A stretch of 64,000 nt of DNA from Nematostella vectensis (Eukaryota; Cnidaria; Anthozoa; Actiniaria; Edwardsiidae): assembly GCF_932526225.1 (NCBI RefSeq), contig NC_064046.1, positions 1,116,001 to 1,180,000 of the forward strand, in the 5' to 3' direction. Position numbers and translations under genes: made by a program. Under the pieces are notes generated by a model. That model worked only from the letters and a program-made list of their open reading frames with translations. It was not told the DNA's origin and searched no databases. Of this stretch, positions 34,201 to 46,200 are shown piece by piece (position 1 is the first letter of the stretch; each line of letters begins with the position of its first letter).

Positions 34201-37200
34201 TGGTAAAGGGATTGTAGCATCTTTTTTCCTGTTGTGAAAATTAATCGTTTTAGTAGAGGAAAATAACCTATCCAAAATAGAACCCCTGAAAGATAGTTAT
34301 TACGATGCTGATAAAGGAAAAAAAATAATGGCAGTGATGATAATGCAATGTAATGCTTATGATTTTTATGATGCCAATGATGATGCTGGTGACGATGATG
34401 CCATTAATAATAAGCTGATGATGACAAAGATGGTGATGATGAAAATGATCATGACAAAAGGGGGGATGATAAACAGATGGTGCAGTATAATAATAATGAT
34501 GATGGTTAAAATGTTGATAATGATAATGATGATGATGGTGAAAATGTCTACAATGATAATGACGATGCTTGTGACGATGATGGCATTAATAATGAAGATT
34601 ATGATGATAAATATGGCGATGATAAACAGATGGTGCAGTATAATGATAATGATGATGGTGAAAATTTTGATAATGATAATGATGATGATGACAATGGTGT
34701 AAATAAAGATGAGGAGGATGATAAAAAGGACTGCAAATCTCATAAAACAGTGACACCTTACTTTGTGGTGAACAGATTGCCTGCTAAGTGGAGATGCATC
34801 AAGTTTTGCACACATCCCCTCATCAAAGCCCCAAACAGCTAAAATGGAAAAATAAAAACACCTCAAAAATTTTAAAGTACATGAAAAACTATATGGTGGA
34901 TCAGATTGAGTGGTTCAACATATGGAAACTCTTTCAGGCACTCAAACCTCCCTAAGACAAGTATCATTTTGATGGTTATTTTTAATCAATGAGACCACCC
35001 CGCATTCCGCTTAACATACGTACTACACAAATGGGGACAGCATGAAATGCTTTTCTCATATTCAAAATGAAACAATAGACACTTAATGATTTTTAGTGGC
35101 CTTGGAACAATTTTAACGTCTTAACTGAAGTGACAATTTTCATTTTGAAGCCCCAACTTTGGTAAAAAAGGGTGCAAAAATACAGGAAAATGTATGAAAA
35201 TTATCTTGATCATCGACCTTTATTCCACATCACTTCCAGGATCTATTGTTGACTTGTATGATTTTCAAAATGACAAACAAATCACATTGTGCAGGCATGG
35301 GTCAAAAATCTGCTAATGGGGAGGGGATGTGCAGCCTAAGGTATCCTATAGAAAAAGGATAAGAAATGATCCACTTTGTGGCGGCCATGGTGGGTGGAAA
35401 GCCTACTTACCACATCTAGAGCACACTCAGTATATGACAGGTCCAAGTGGGTCAGAGCATTCGGATTGGCTAGAAAGTCGGAAAGTGCCTACCAAAATAT
35501 ACAAATCCCATATAAGATTATAGAATAATAAAGGGAAATACATTATTTCATGGTAAACCTCACCAGAACACCTTCTGACTTGAGTGGATTCTTGCTAAGG
35601 TTCAATCTGAATGCATACAAATGAAATTTATTGTTTTTTTGTTTTTTTTTAATTAAATCATGTTTCAGGTTTTACACATTATTTCCTACAGACGGAAAAG
35701 TTGCAAAGTTGAGAATTTTGATGGACAGGAACTTCCTATTAGGAGGATGATGTGCATTTTGCCTTGCTGGCTCATGGGCGGGCCACATGGCAGGGAGGGG
35801 GCACTGGGGGCACGCCCCCCCCAATTATTAACAAAATTATAGGGAAATGACCAGTAGGGGCGTGGCTGTGCCCCCCCTCTATTTTCTTAATGTTTCTGTA
35901 TTGTGCCCCCCTCTATTTTCTTAATGTTTCTGTATTGTGCCCCCTCTATTTTCTTAATGTTTCTGTATTGTGCCCCCTCTATTTTCTTAATGTTTCTGTA
36001 TTGTGCCCCCCTCTATTTTCTTAATGTTTCTGTATTGTGCCCCCCTCTATTTTCTTAATGTTTCTGTATTGTGCCCCCCTCTATTTTCTTAATGTTTCTG
36101 TATTGTGCCCCCCTCTATTTTCTTAATGTTTCTGTATTGTGCCCCCCTCTATTTTCTTAATGTTTCTGTATTGTGCCCCCCTCTATTTTCTTAATGTTTC
36201 TGTATTGTGCCCCCCTCTATTTTCTTAATGTTTCTGTATTGTGCCCCCCAATATTCCGAGGCCTGCTTCTGCACTGCGGTTAGCTAGTGAAGTTCATGTC
36301 ATTCTCATTAGTTTCAATTTTTTTGTTTTTTTTTCACAAAACTGCCTAGGTTACCAATCTAGAGTGCATTGCATTGCAATATGACAAGATGAAGCTTACC
36401 TTTTTAACGAACTATCCATGTATTTACTGCCTTTGAGGGCTTGACCAAGGGACTGTGAACCTACAAGGAGGTAACTATCAGCACCATGGCCGGCAACACA
36501 GCATTACGCTAGTGCAGATGAATTATTTCTCGAAGGGAAGAACAAATCAAATAAACCAATATATAAAACATGTGGGGATTTGTTGAATTCAGGTCTTGGT
36601 TCAAATTTCTTCAGTCTGTGGGGAAAGGAGAGACAACAGATCCACTAAGACTCCAATTAACAGGGTCTTTATTGTAACTTGCGGCAGTTTGAACAGCACT
36701 TTACAATACATGAATCCAGTGGATGGCTAGTGTCAGGTAGTATAAATGCCACTAACTAACCTTTGCTGGTAAAGTTGTTCTCTGCCAAAGTCAAAGCTGC
36801 TAAGCCTTGTGGGAGTTTGCCAATAACCCCTGTCAAGTGACTAAGCCCTGTGTGTAGGTGACACGCGTTACTGTGTTATCATACTGTACTTGACACAATC
36901 ACATACATTACTTTAAAGATTCTTTAACTGAGCAAATCCTTTTTTAACCAAGGGTTCGATTCTTACCTCAAATGGTTTTGGTAAGCTAACAACAGGCAAA
37001 AACGTCCCAAACTTTTCCATTTTTCAAAAAGAAGCCCTTATGTTTATCCTTTAAATTAGTTATCTGCTTGGTAATTAAAAGGAACATTAAAATTAAGCCC
37101 GGAAAACTGTACTAGGTTAAAATTGCCCCCCATCACATTGCCAAAGAATGAATTTCCACTGTAGTAAAACACGGGCCTCTTTTAAAAGAGGATTTCTTAT

Positions 37201-40200
37201 TTTGGGGAAATAGTAGTTCTATAACTTTCTTGTGTTATAGTGTGGCACAAACTCCAGGGTGCCAAATTTTATCATTATTGAGGGCGCGGCTAAATAGGCA
37301 ACTAAAAAATCATGTGACTTTTTTGGGTGGAAAACATGATATCTAATCTAAATAAGTATACCATGTGTTTGTGCATGATCCTGCTCTATTGGCAAAATAA
37401 CAAACACCAAATAAAAAAATATTTAGCACTTATGAATCAGCCAGAAATTTTATTTGTCAAAAAGGGCTATTTCTATAAAGATTTTATTTCTTTGTGTCTT
37501 TCTGATGTGACATAGTCCTTTCTGTGTTTATTTTGGTTTGAATTTGCCTTTAAAAAAGTCACCTGATTTCTTAGTATAAGTTGCCTATTGGGTAACATTG
37601 TGTATTTGAAACCACTAACCTCTGTCTTCCATTGAGTTGTTTGACAAATCCATCACATTTAAAGCTGACTTTGGATTTGATGTAAGAGCCAGGGCCATTT
37701 TTTGAAAATAATCCCTACACAAAAGTAGCATTACTTGATGAGTGTAAGGGGGTGATATATAGGGGTTGAGGGGTTGAAATTGCTCAAACTTTATACTGAA
37801 ACGCAAACTTCTTAGGCTAAGACTGAAGAAACGTTCTTTGGAATGTAGGTGTGGATTCACAAAAATATAATGTAAACAAAATGATCAATTATGCACTGAG
37901 AAAAATCATAATAATACCTCCCAAGACTGACTCCATCTAGTACAAGTTCCTCAATGGAAGTGGATTTTTTCAACACTCTCAGCACTGCGTCACAGACATC
38001 AGAACTCTATGAAGAGAAAATCAAATTCAAATCCAATGGCAAATATGTATATGGTGCATAAAATATGGCTACAGTACATGATTTCTCTTGTTTTTAGAAA
38101 TGCCATTTGCTATCAGCTATTTGCCATTTGCACTGATCTATTTTTTTTAACACGAAACCGCGCTATAAAAGGGATAGGGACGCCCCCTTTTCACACCACG
38201 AGAAGTTTGACATCAGAATCAACATGGCGGACTAACCGTCAGGCAGAGCTATAGACACAAAATTTATAATAAAACTCTGAATGCCTCTTTTAAAAACACA
38301 AATAACTCCCAAACATTTCTCAACTTAATGTTTCTTTCTACCTTTGCTAGTTTATATGGAACCAAATATTCGATTTAGATAAAAAATCGGATACGTCTCG
38401 ACAGCTGACAGCTGAGCGTCAACTGAAGGTGTTGCTGCCCTGGACACACTTCTTTTATAGCACGGTTTCATGTTTAAATAGGTGTAAACAGAATAATGTT
38501 TTTTACCAGTTTAAAAGATCTGCAGACAAGCTTGGTAAACCATGAAGTATACTCTAGTGCAGATACCACAGGAACCAGCTCTCTGGAGAATTGACATTTA
38601 CATATTCTTAGACTATTATATATATGTAAGGGTAAACATCACACTGTAGTTGTTGCATCTGAGTTAAGGTGATCTCAGCCTACACCATATATTTACACCC
38701 ATCCCTAAGCTTCACACCAACTTAGTTAAAAGTTGATCAGCCTATCATTTCATTTTCTCCACAACTTTTATTAAAGTTTCTTTATGCATAGATCCTTTAT
38801 CCTTATCTGAAAAAATCCAATCTAGACTTAAATGGACTCTTCTAGTTAAGCTATCTAAAGACTTAAAAGGACTCTTCTAGTTCAATGGACCCTTGTGGAA
38901 ATAAATGAATTTTCAGATTCATTTTTAAGCCTTATGAGAAAAGGATAGCATGAACTGATCACTAGGATAATAATAATGGTCTGGTGGCATAAAGGCAATT
39001 CAAACAGCAGCGCTTACTTTTGCTCCAGATGGTCGAAATCCTGCAGGTTGAATTCTTTTGTGTTGTGCGACAGATATATGGTATCCACATCCTGACAAAA
39101 CAGCAAAAAATAAATACAATCCTCATAAAAAAACAGAATGTCTTTTTCATTTTCCAACTCACCCAGGCCACCTCCTCTAGGTACGGCACACCATGGTAGT
39201 CACACATGCAGGCGTACACTCTTGAGAAACCGCCTGTTAATGCACAAAGAACAACATGTGATGGTGGATAGGGTAGCTATAGGGTGTGTGGTGAGGGTAG
39301 CTATAGCGTGTATGGTGAGGGTAGCTATAGGGTGTATGGTGAGGGTAGCTATAGCGCGTATGGTGAGGGTAGCTATAGGGTGTATGGTGAGGGTAGCTAT
39401 AGCGTGTATGGTTAGGGTAGCTATAGGGTGTATGGTGAGGGTAGCTATAGCGTGTATGGTGAGGGTAGCTATAGGGTGTATGGTGAGGGTAGCTTTAGTG
39501 TGTATGGTGAGGGTAGCTATAGGGTGTATGGTGAGGGTAGTTATAGCGTGTATGGTGAGGGTAGCTATAGGGTGTATGGTTAGGGTAGCTATAGGGTGTG
39601 TGGTGAGGGTAGCTATAGGGTGTATGGTTAGGGTAGCTATAGGGTGTATGGTGAGGGTAGCTATAGGGTGTATGGTTAGGGTAGCTATAGTGTGTATGGT
39701 GAGTGTAGCTATAGCGTGTATGGTTAGGGTAGCTATAGGGTGTATGGTGAGGGTAGCTATAGGGTGTATGGTTAGGGTAGCTATAGGGTGTATGGTGAGG
39801 GTAGCTATAGCGTGTATGGTGAGGGTAGCTATAGCCTGTATGGTGAGGGTAGCTATAGGGTGTATGGTTAGGGTAGCTATAGGGTGTATGGTGAGGGTAG
39901 CTATAGGGTGTATGGTTAGGGTAGCTATAGTGTGTATGGTGAGTGTAGCTATAGCGTGTATGGTTAGGGTAGCTATAGGGTGTATGGTGAGGGTAGCTAT
40001 AGGGTGTATGGTTAGGGTAGCTATAGGGTGTATGGTGAGGGTAGCTATAGGGTGTATGGTGAGGGTAGCTACATGTATAGCGTGTATGGTGAGGGTAGCT
40101 ATAAGGTGTGTGGTGAGGGTAGCTATAGGGTGTATGGTGAGGGTAGCTATAGGGTGTGTGGTGAGGGTAGCTATAGCGTGTATGGTGAGGGTAGCTATAG

Positions 40201-43200
40201 CGTGTATGGTGAGGGTAGCTATAGGGTGTATGGTGAGGGTAGCTATAGCGTGTATGGTGAGGGTAGTTATAGGGTGTATGGTGAGGGTAGCTATAGCGTG
40301 TATGGTGAGGGTAGTTATAGGGTGTATGGTGAGGGTAGCTATAGGGTGTATGGTGAGGGTAGCTATAGGGTGTATGGTGAGGGTAGCTATAGCCTGTATG
40401 GTGAGGGTAGCTATAGGGTGTATGGTTAGGGTAGCTATAGGGTGTATGGTGAGGGTAGCTATAGGGTGTATGGTTAGGGTAGCTATAGTGTGTATGGTGA
40501 GTGTAGCTATAGCGTGTATGGTTAGGGTAGCTATAGGGTATATGGTGAGGGTAGCTATAGGGTGTATGGTTAGGGTAGCTATAGGGTGTATGGTGAGGGT
40601 AGCTATAGGGTGTATGGTGAGGGTAGCTATAAGGTGTGTGGTGAGGGTAGCTATAGGGTGTATGGTGAGGGTAGCTATAGGGTGTGTGGTGAGGGTAGCT
40701 ATAGGGTGTATGATGAGGGTAGCTATAGCGTGTATGGTGAGGGTAGCTATAGCGTGTATGGTGAGGGTAGCTATAGGGTGTATGGTGAGGGTAGCTATAG
40801 CGTGTATGGTGAGGGTAGCTATAGGGTGTATGGTGTGGGTAGCTATAGGGTGTATGGTGAGGGTAGCTATAGGGTGTGTGGTGAGGGTAGCTATAGGGTG
40901 TATGGTGAGGGTAGCTATAGGGTGTATGGTGAGGGTAGCTATAGGGTGTATGGTGAGGGTAGCTATAGGGTGTATGGTGAGGGTAGCTATAGGGTGTATG
41001 GTGAGGGTAGCTATAGGGTGTATGGTGAGGGTAGCTATAGCGTGTATGGTGAGGGTAGCTATAGGGTGTATGGTTAGGGTAGCTATAGCGTGTATGGTGA
41101 GGGTAGCTACAGCGTGTATGGTGAGGGTAGCTATAGGGTGTGTGGTGAGGGTAGCTATAGGGTGTATGGTTAGGGTAGCTATAGGGTGTATGGTTAGGGT
41201 AGCTATAGCGTGTATGGTGAGGGTAGCTATAGGGTGTGTGGTGAGGGTAGCTATAGGGTGTGTGGTGAGGGTAGTTATGGGGTGTATGGTGAGGGTAGCT
41301 ATAGGGTGTATGGTGAGGGTAGCTATAGGGTGTGTGGTGAGGGTAGCTATAGGGTGTATGGTGAGGGTAGCTATAGGGTGTCTGGTGAGGGTAGCTATAG
41401 GGTGTATGGTGAGGGTAGCTATAGGGTGTGTGGTGAGGGTAGTTATGGGGTGTATGGTGAGGGTAGCTATAGGGTGTATGGTGAGGGTAGCTATAGGGTG
41501 TATGGTGAGGGTAGTTATGGGGTGTATGGTGAGGGTAGCTATAGGGTGTATGGTGAGGGTAGCTATAGGGTGTGTGGTGAGGGTAGTTATGGGGTGTATG
41601 GTGAGGGTAGCTATAGGGTGTATGGTGAGGGTAGCTATAGGGTGTGTGGTGAGGGTAGCTATAGGGTGTATGGTGAGGGTAGCTATAGGGTGTATGGTTA
41701 GGGTAGCTATAGAGTGTATGGTGAGGGTAGCTATAGGGTGTGTGGTGAGGGTAGCTATAGGGTGTGTGGTGAGGGTAGTTATGGGGTGTATGGTGAGGGT
41801 AGCTATAGGGTGTATGGTGAGGGTAGCTATAGGGTGTGTGGTGAGGGTAGCTATAGGGTGTATGGTGAGGGTAGCTATAGGGTGTCTGGTGAGGGTAGCT
41901 ATAGGGTGTATGGTGAGGGTAGCTATAGGGTGTGTGGTGAGGGTAGTTATGGGGTGTATGGTGAGGGTAGCTATAGGGTGTATGGTGAGGGTAGCTATAG
42001 GGTGTATGGTGAGGGTAGTTATGGGGTGTATGGTGAGGGTAGCTATAGGGTGTATGGTGAGGGTAGCTATAGGGTGTGTGGTGAGGGTAGTTATGGGGTG
42101 TATGGTGAGGGTAGTTATGGGGTGTATGGTGAGGGTAGCTATAGGGTGTATGGTGAGGGTAGCTATAGGGTGTGTGGTGAGGGTAGCTATAGGGTGTATG
42201 GTGAGGGTAGCTATAGGGTGTATGGTTAGGGTAGCTATAGCGTGTATGGTGAGGGTAGCTATAGGGTGTGTGGTGAGGGTAGCTATAGGGTGTGTGGTGA
42301 GGGTAGTTATGGGGTGTATGGTGAGGGTAGCTATAGGGTGTATGGTGAGGGTAGCTATAGGGTGTGTGGTGAGGGTAGCTATAGGGTGTATGGTGAGGGT
42401 AGCTATAGGGTGTCTGGTGAGGGTAGCTATAGGGTGTATGGTGAGGGTAGCTATAGGGTGTGTGGTGAGGGTAGTTATGGGGTGTATGGTGAGGGTAGCT
42501 ATAGGGTGTATGGTGAGGGTAGCTATAGGGTGTATGGTGAGGGTAGTTATGGGGTGTATGGTGAGGGTAGCTATAGGGTGTATGGTGAGGGTAGCTATAG
42601 GGTGTGTGGTGAGGGTAGTTATGGGGTGTATGGTGAGGGTAGTTATGGGGTGTATGGTGAGGGTAGCTATAGGGTGTATGGTGAGGGTAGCTATAGGGTG
42701 TATGGTGAGGGTAGCTATAGTGTGTATGGTGAGGGTAACTATAGCGTGTATGGTGAGGGTAGCCATAGGGTGTATGGTGAGGGTAGTTATGGGGTGTATG
42801 GTGAGGGTAGCTATAGGGTGTATGGTGAGGGTAGCTATAGGGTGTGTGGTGAGGGTAGCTATAGGGTGTGTGGTGAGGGTAGCTATAGGGTGTATGGTGA
42901 GGGTAGCTATAGGGTGTGTGGTGAGGGTAGCTATAGGGTGTATGGTTAGGGTAGCTATAGCGTGTGTGGTGAGGGTAGCTTTAGCATGTATGGTGAGGGT
43001 AGCTTTAGCGTGTATGGTTAGGGTAGCTATAGGGTGTATGGTGAGGGTAGCTATAGGGTGTATGGTGAGGGTAGCTATAGTGTGTATGGTGAGGGTAACT
43101 ATAGCGTGTATGGTGAGGGTAGCCATAGGGTGTATGGTGAGGGTAGTTATGGGGTGTATGGTGAGGGTAGCTATAGGGTGTATGGTGAGGGTAGCTATAG

Positions 43201-46200
43201 CGTGTGTGGTGAGGGTAGCTATAGGGTGTGTGGTGAGGGTAGTTATAGCGTGTATGGTGAGGGTAGCTATAGGGTGTATGGTGAGGGTAGCTATAGGGTG
43301 TATGGTGAGGGTAGCTATAGTGTGTATGGTGAGGGTAGCTATAGGGTGTGTGGTGAGGGTAGCTATAGGGTGTGTGGTGAGGGTAGTTATAGGGTGTATG
43401 GTGAGGGTAGCTATAGGGTGTGTGGTGAGGGTAGCTATAGGGTGTGTGGTGAGGGTAGCTATAGGGTGTATGGTGAGGGTAGCTATAGGGTGTGTGGTGA
43501 GGGTAGCTATAGGGTGTGTGGTGAGGGTAGCTATAGGGTGTATGGTGAGGGTAGCTATAGGGTGTATGGTTAGGGTAGCTATAGGGTGTATGGTGAGGGT
43601 AGCTATAGGGTGTATGGTGAGGGTAGCTATAGGGTGTATGGTGAGGGTAGCTATAGCGTGTATGGTGAGGGTAGCTATAGGGTGTATGGTGAGGGTAGCT
43701 ATAGCGTGTATGGTTAGGGTAGCTATAGGGTGTGTTGTTAGGGTAGCTATAGGGTGTGTGGTTAGGGTAGCTATAGGGTGTATGGTGAGGGTAGCTATAG
43801 CGTGTATGGTGAGGGTAGCTATAGCGTGTGTGGTGAGGGTAGCTATAGCGTGTGTGGTGAGGGTAGCTATAGCGTGTATGGTGAGGGTAGCTATAGGGTG
43901 TATGGTGAGGGTAGCTATAGCGTGTGTGGTGAGGGTAGCTATAGCGTGTATGGTGAGGGTAGCTATAGGGTGTATGGTGAGGGTAGTTATAGCGTGTATG
44001 GTGAGGGTATCTATAGGGTGTATGGTGAGGGTAGCTATAGGGTGTATGGTGAGGGTAGCTATAGCATGTATGGTGAGGGTAGCTATAGCCTGTATGGTGA
44101 GGGTAGCTATAGCGTGTATGGTGAGGGTAGCTATAGGGTGTATGGTGAGGGTAGCTATAGGGTGTATAGTTAGGGTAGCTATAGGGTGTATGGTTAGGGT
44201 AGCTATAGGGTGTATGGTGAGGGTAGTTATAGCGTGTATGGTGAGGGTAGCTATAGGGTGTAGGGTTAGGGTAGCTATAGCGTGTATGGTGAGGGTAGCT
44301 ATAGCGTGTATGGTGAGGGTAGCTATAGGGTGTATGGTGAGGGTAGCTATAGGGTGTATGGTGAGGGTAGCTATAGGGTGTATGGTGAGGGTAGCTTTAG
44401 CGTGTATGGTGAGGGTAGCTATAGCGTGTATGATGAGGGTAGCTTTAGTGTGTATGGTGAGGGTAGCTATAGCGTGTATGGTGAGGGTAGCTATAGGGTG
44501 TATGGTGAGGGTAGCTATAGGGTGTATGGTGAGGGTAGCTATAGCGTGTATGGTGAGGGTAGCTATAGGGTGTATGGTGAGGGTAGTTATAGGGTGTATG
44601 GTGAGGGTAGCTACATGTATAGCGTGTATGGTGAGGGTAGCTATAAGGTGTGTGGTGAGGGTAGCTATAGGGTGTATGGTGAGGGTAGCTATAGGGTGTG
44701 TGGTGAGGGTAGCTATAGGGTGTATGATGAGGGTAGCTATAGCGTGTATGGTGAGGGTAGCTATAGCGTGTATGGTGAGGGTAGCTATAGCGTGTGTGGT
44801 GAGGGTAGCTATAGGGTGTATGGTGAGGGTAGCTTTAGCGTGTATGGTGAGGGTGGCTTTAGCGTGTATGGTGAGGGTAGCTATAGCGTGTATGATGAGG
44901 GTAGCTATAGGGTGTATGGTGAGGGTAGCTATAGCGTGTATGGTGAGGGTAGCTATAGGGTGTATGGTGAGGGTAGCTATAGGGTGTATGGTGAGGGTAG
45001 CTATAGCGTGTATGGTGAGGGTAGCTATAGGGTGTGTGGTGAGGGTAGCTATAGCGTGTGTGGTGAGGGTAGCTATAGGGTGTATGGTGAGGGTAGCTAT
45101 AGGGTGTATGGTGAGGGTAGCTATAGGGTGTATGGTGAGGGTAGCTATAGCGTGTATGGTGAGGGTAGCTATAGGGTGTATGGTGAGGGTAGCTATAGGG
45201 TGTATGGTGAGGGTAGCTATAGGGTGTATGGTGAGGGTAGCTATAGGGTGTGTGGTGAGGGTAGCTATAGCGTGTGTGGTGAGGGTAGCTATAGCGTGTA
45301 TGGTGAGGGTAGCTATAGGGTGTATGGTGAGGGTAGCTATAGGGTGTGTGGTGAGGGTAGCTATAGGGTGTATGGTGAGGGTAGCTATAGGGTGTATGGT
45401 TAGGGTAGCTATAGCGTGTATGGTGAGGGTAGCTATAGCGTGTGTGGTGAGGGTAGCTATAGGGTGTATGGTGAGGGTAGCTTTAGCGTGTATGGTGAGG
45501 GTGGCTTTAGCGTGTATGGTGAGGGTAGCTATAGCGTGTATGGTGAGGGTAGCTATAGCGTGTATGATGAGGGTAGCTATAGCGTGTATGGTGAGGGTAG
45601 CTATAGGGTGTATGGTGAGGGTAGCTATAGGGTGTATGGTGAGGGTAGCTATAGGGTGTATGGTGAGGGTAGCTATAGCGTGTATGGTGAGGGTAGCTAT
45701 AGGGTGTATGGTGAGGGTAGTTATAGGGTGTATGGTGAGGGTAGCTACATGTATAGCGTGTATGGTGAGGGTAGCTATAAGGTGTGTGGTGAGGGTAGCT
45801 ATAGGGTGTATGGTGAGGGTAGCTATAGGGTGTGTGGTGAGGGTAGCTATAGGGTGTATGATGAGGGTAGCTATAGCGTGTATGGTGAGGGTAGCTATAG
45901 CGTGTATGGTGAGGGTAGCTATAGGGTGTGTGGTGAGGGTAGCTATAGCGTGTATGGTGAGGGTAGCTATAGGGTGTATGGTGAGGGTAGCTATAGCGTG
46001 TATGGTGAGGGTAGCTATAGGGTGTATGGTGAGGGTAGCTATAGGGTGTATGGTGAGGGTAGCTTTAGTGTGTATGGTGAGGGTAGCCATAGGGTGTATG
46101 GCGAGGGTAGTTATGGGGTGTGTAGTGAGGGTAGCTATAGGGTGTGTAGTGAGGGTAGTTATAGGGTGTGTGGTGAGGGTAGTTATAGGGTGTATGGTGA

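Noticed and set aside
34366-34866. 166-codon isoleucine-rich minus-strand frame
   Set aside because: It is the translation of ATGATGA-type simple sequence. Only the part at 34838-34762 is coding, as a CARMIL exon in another frame context.
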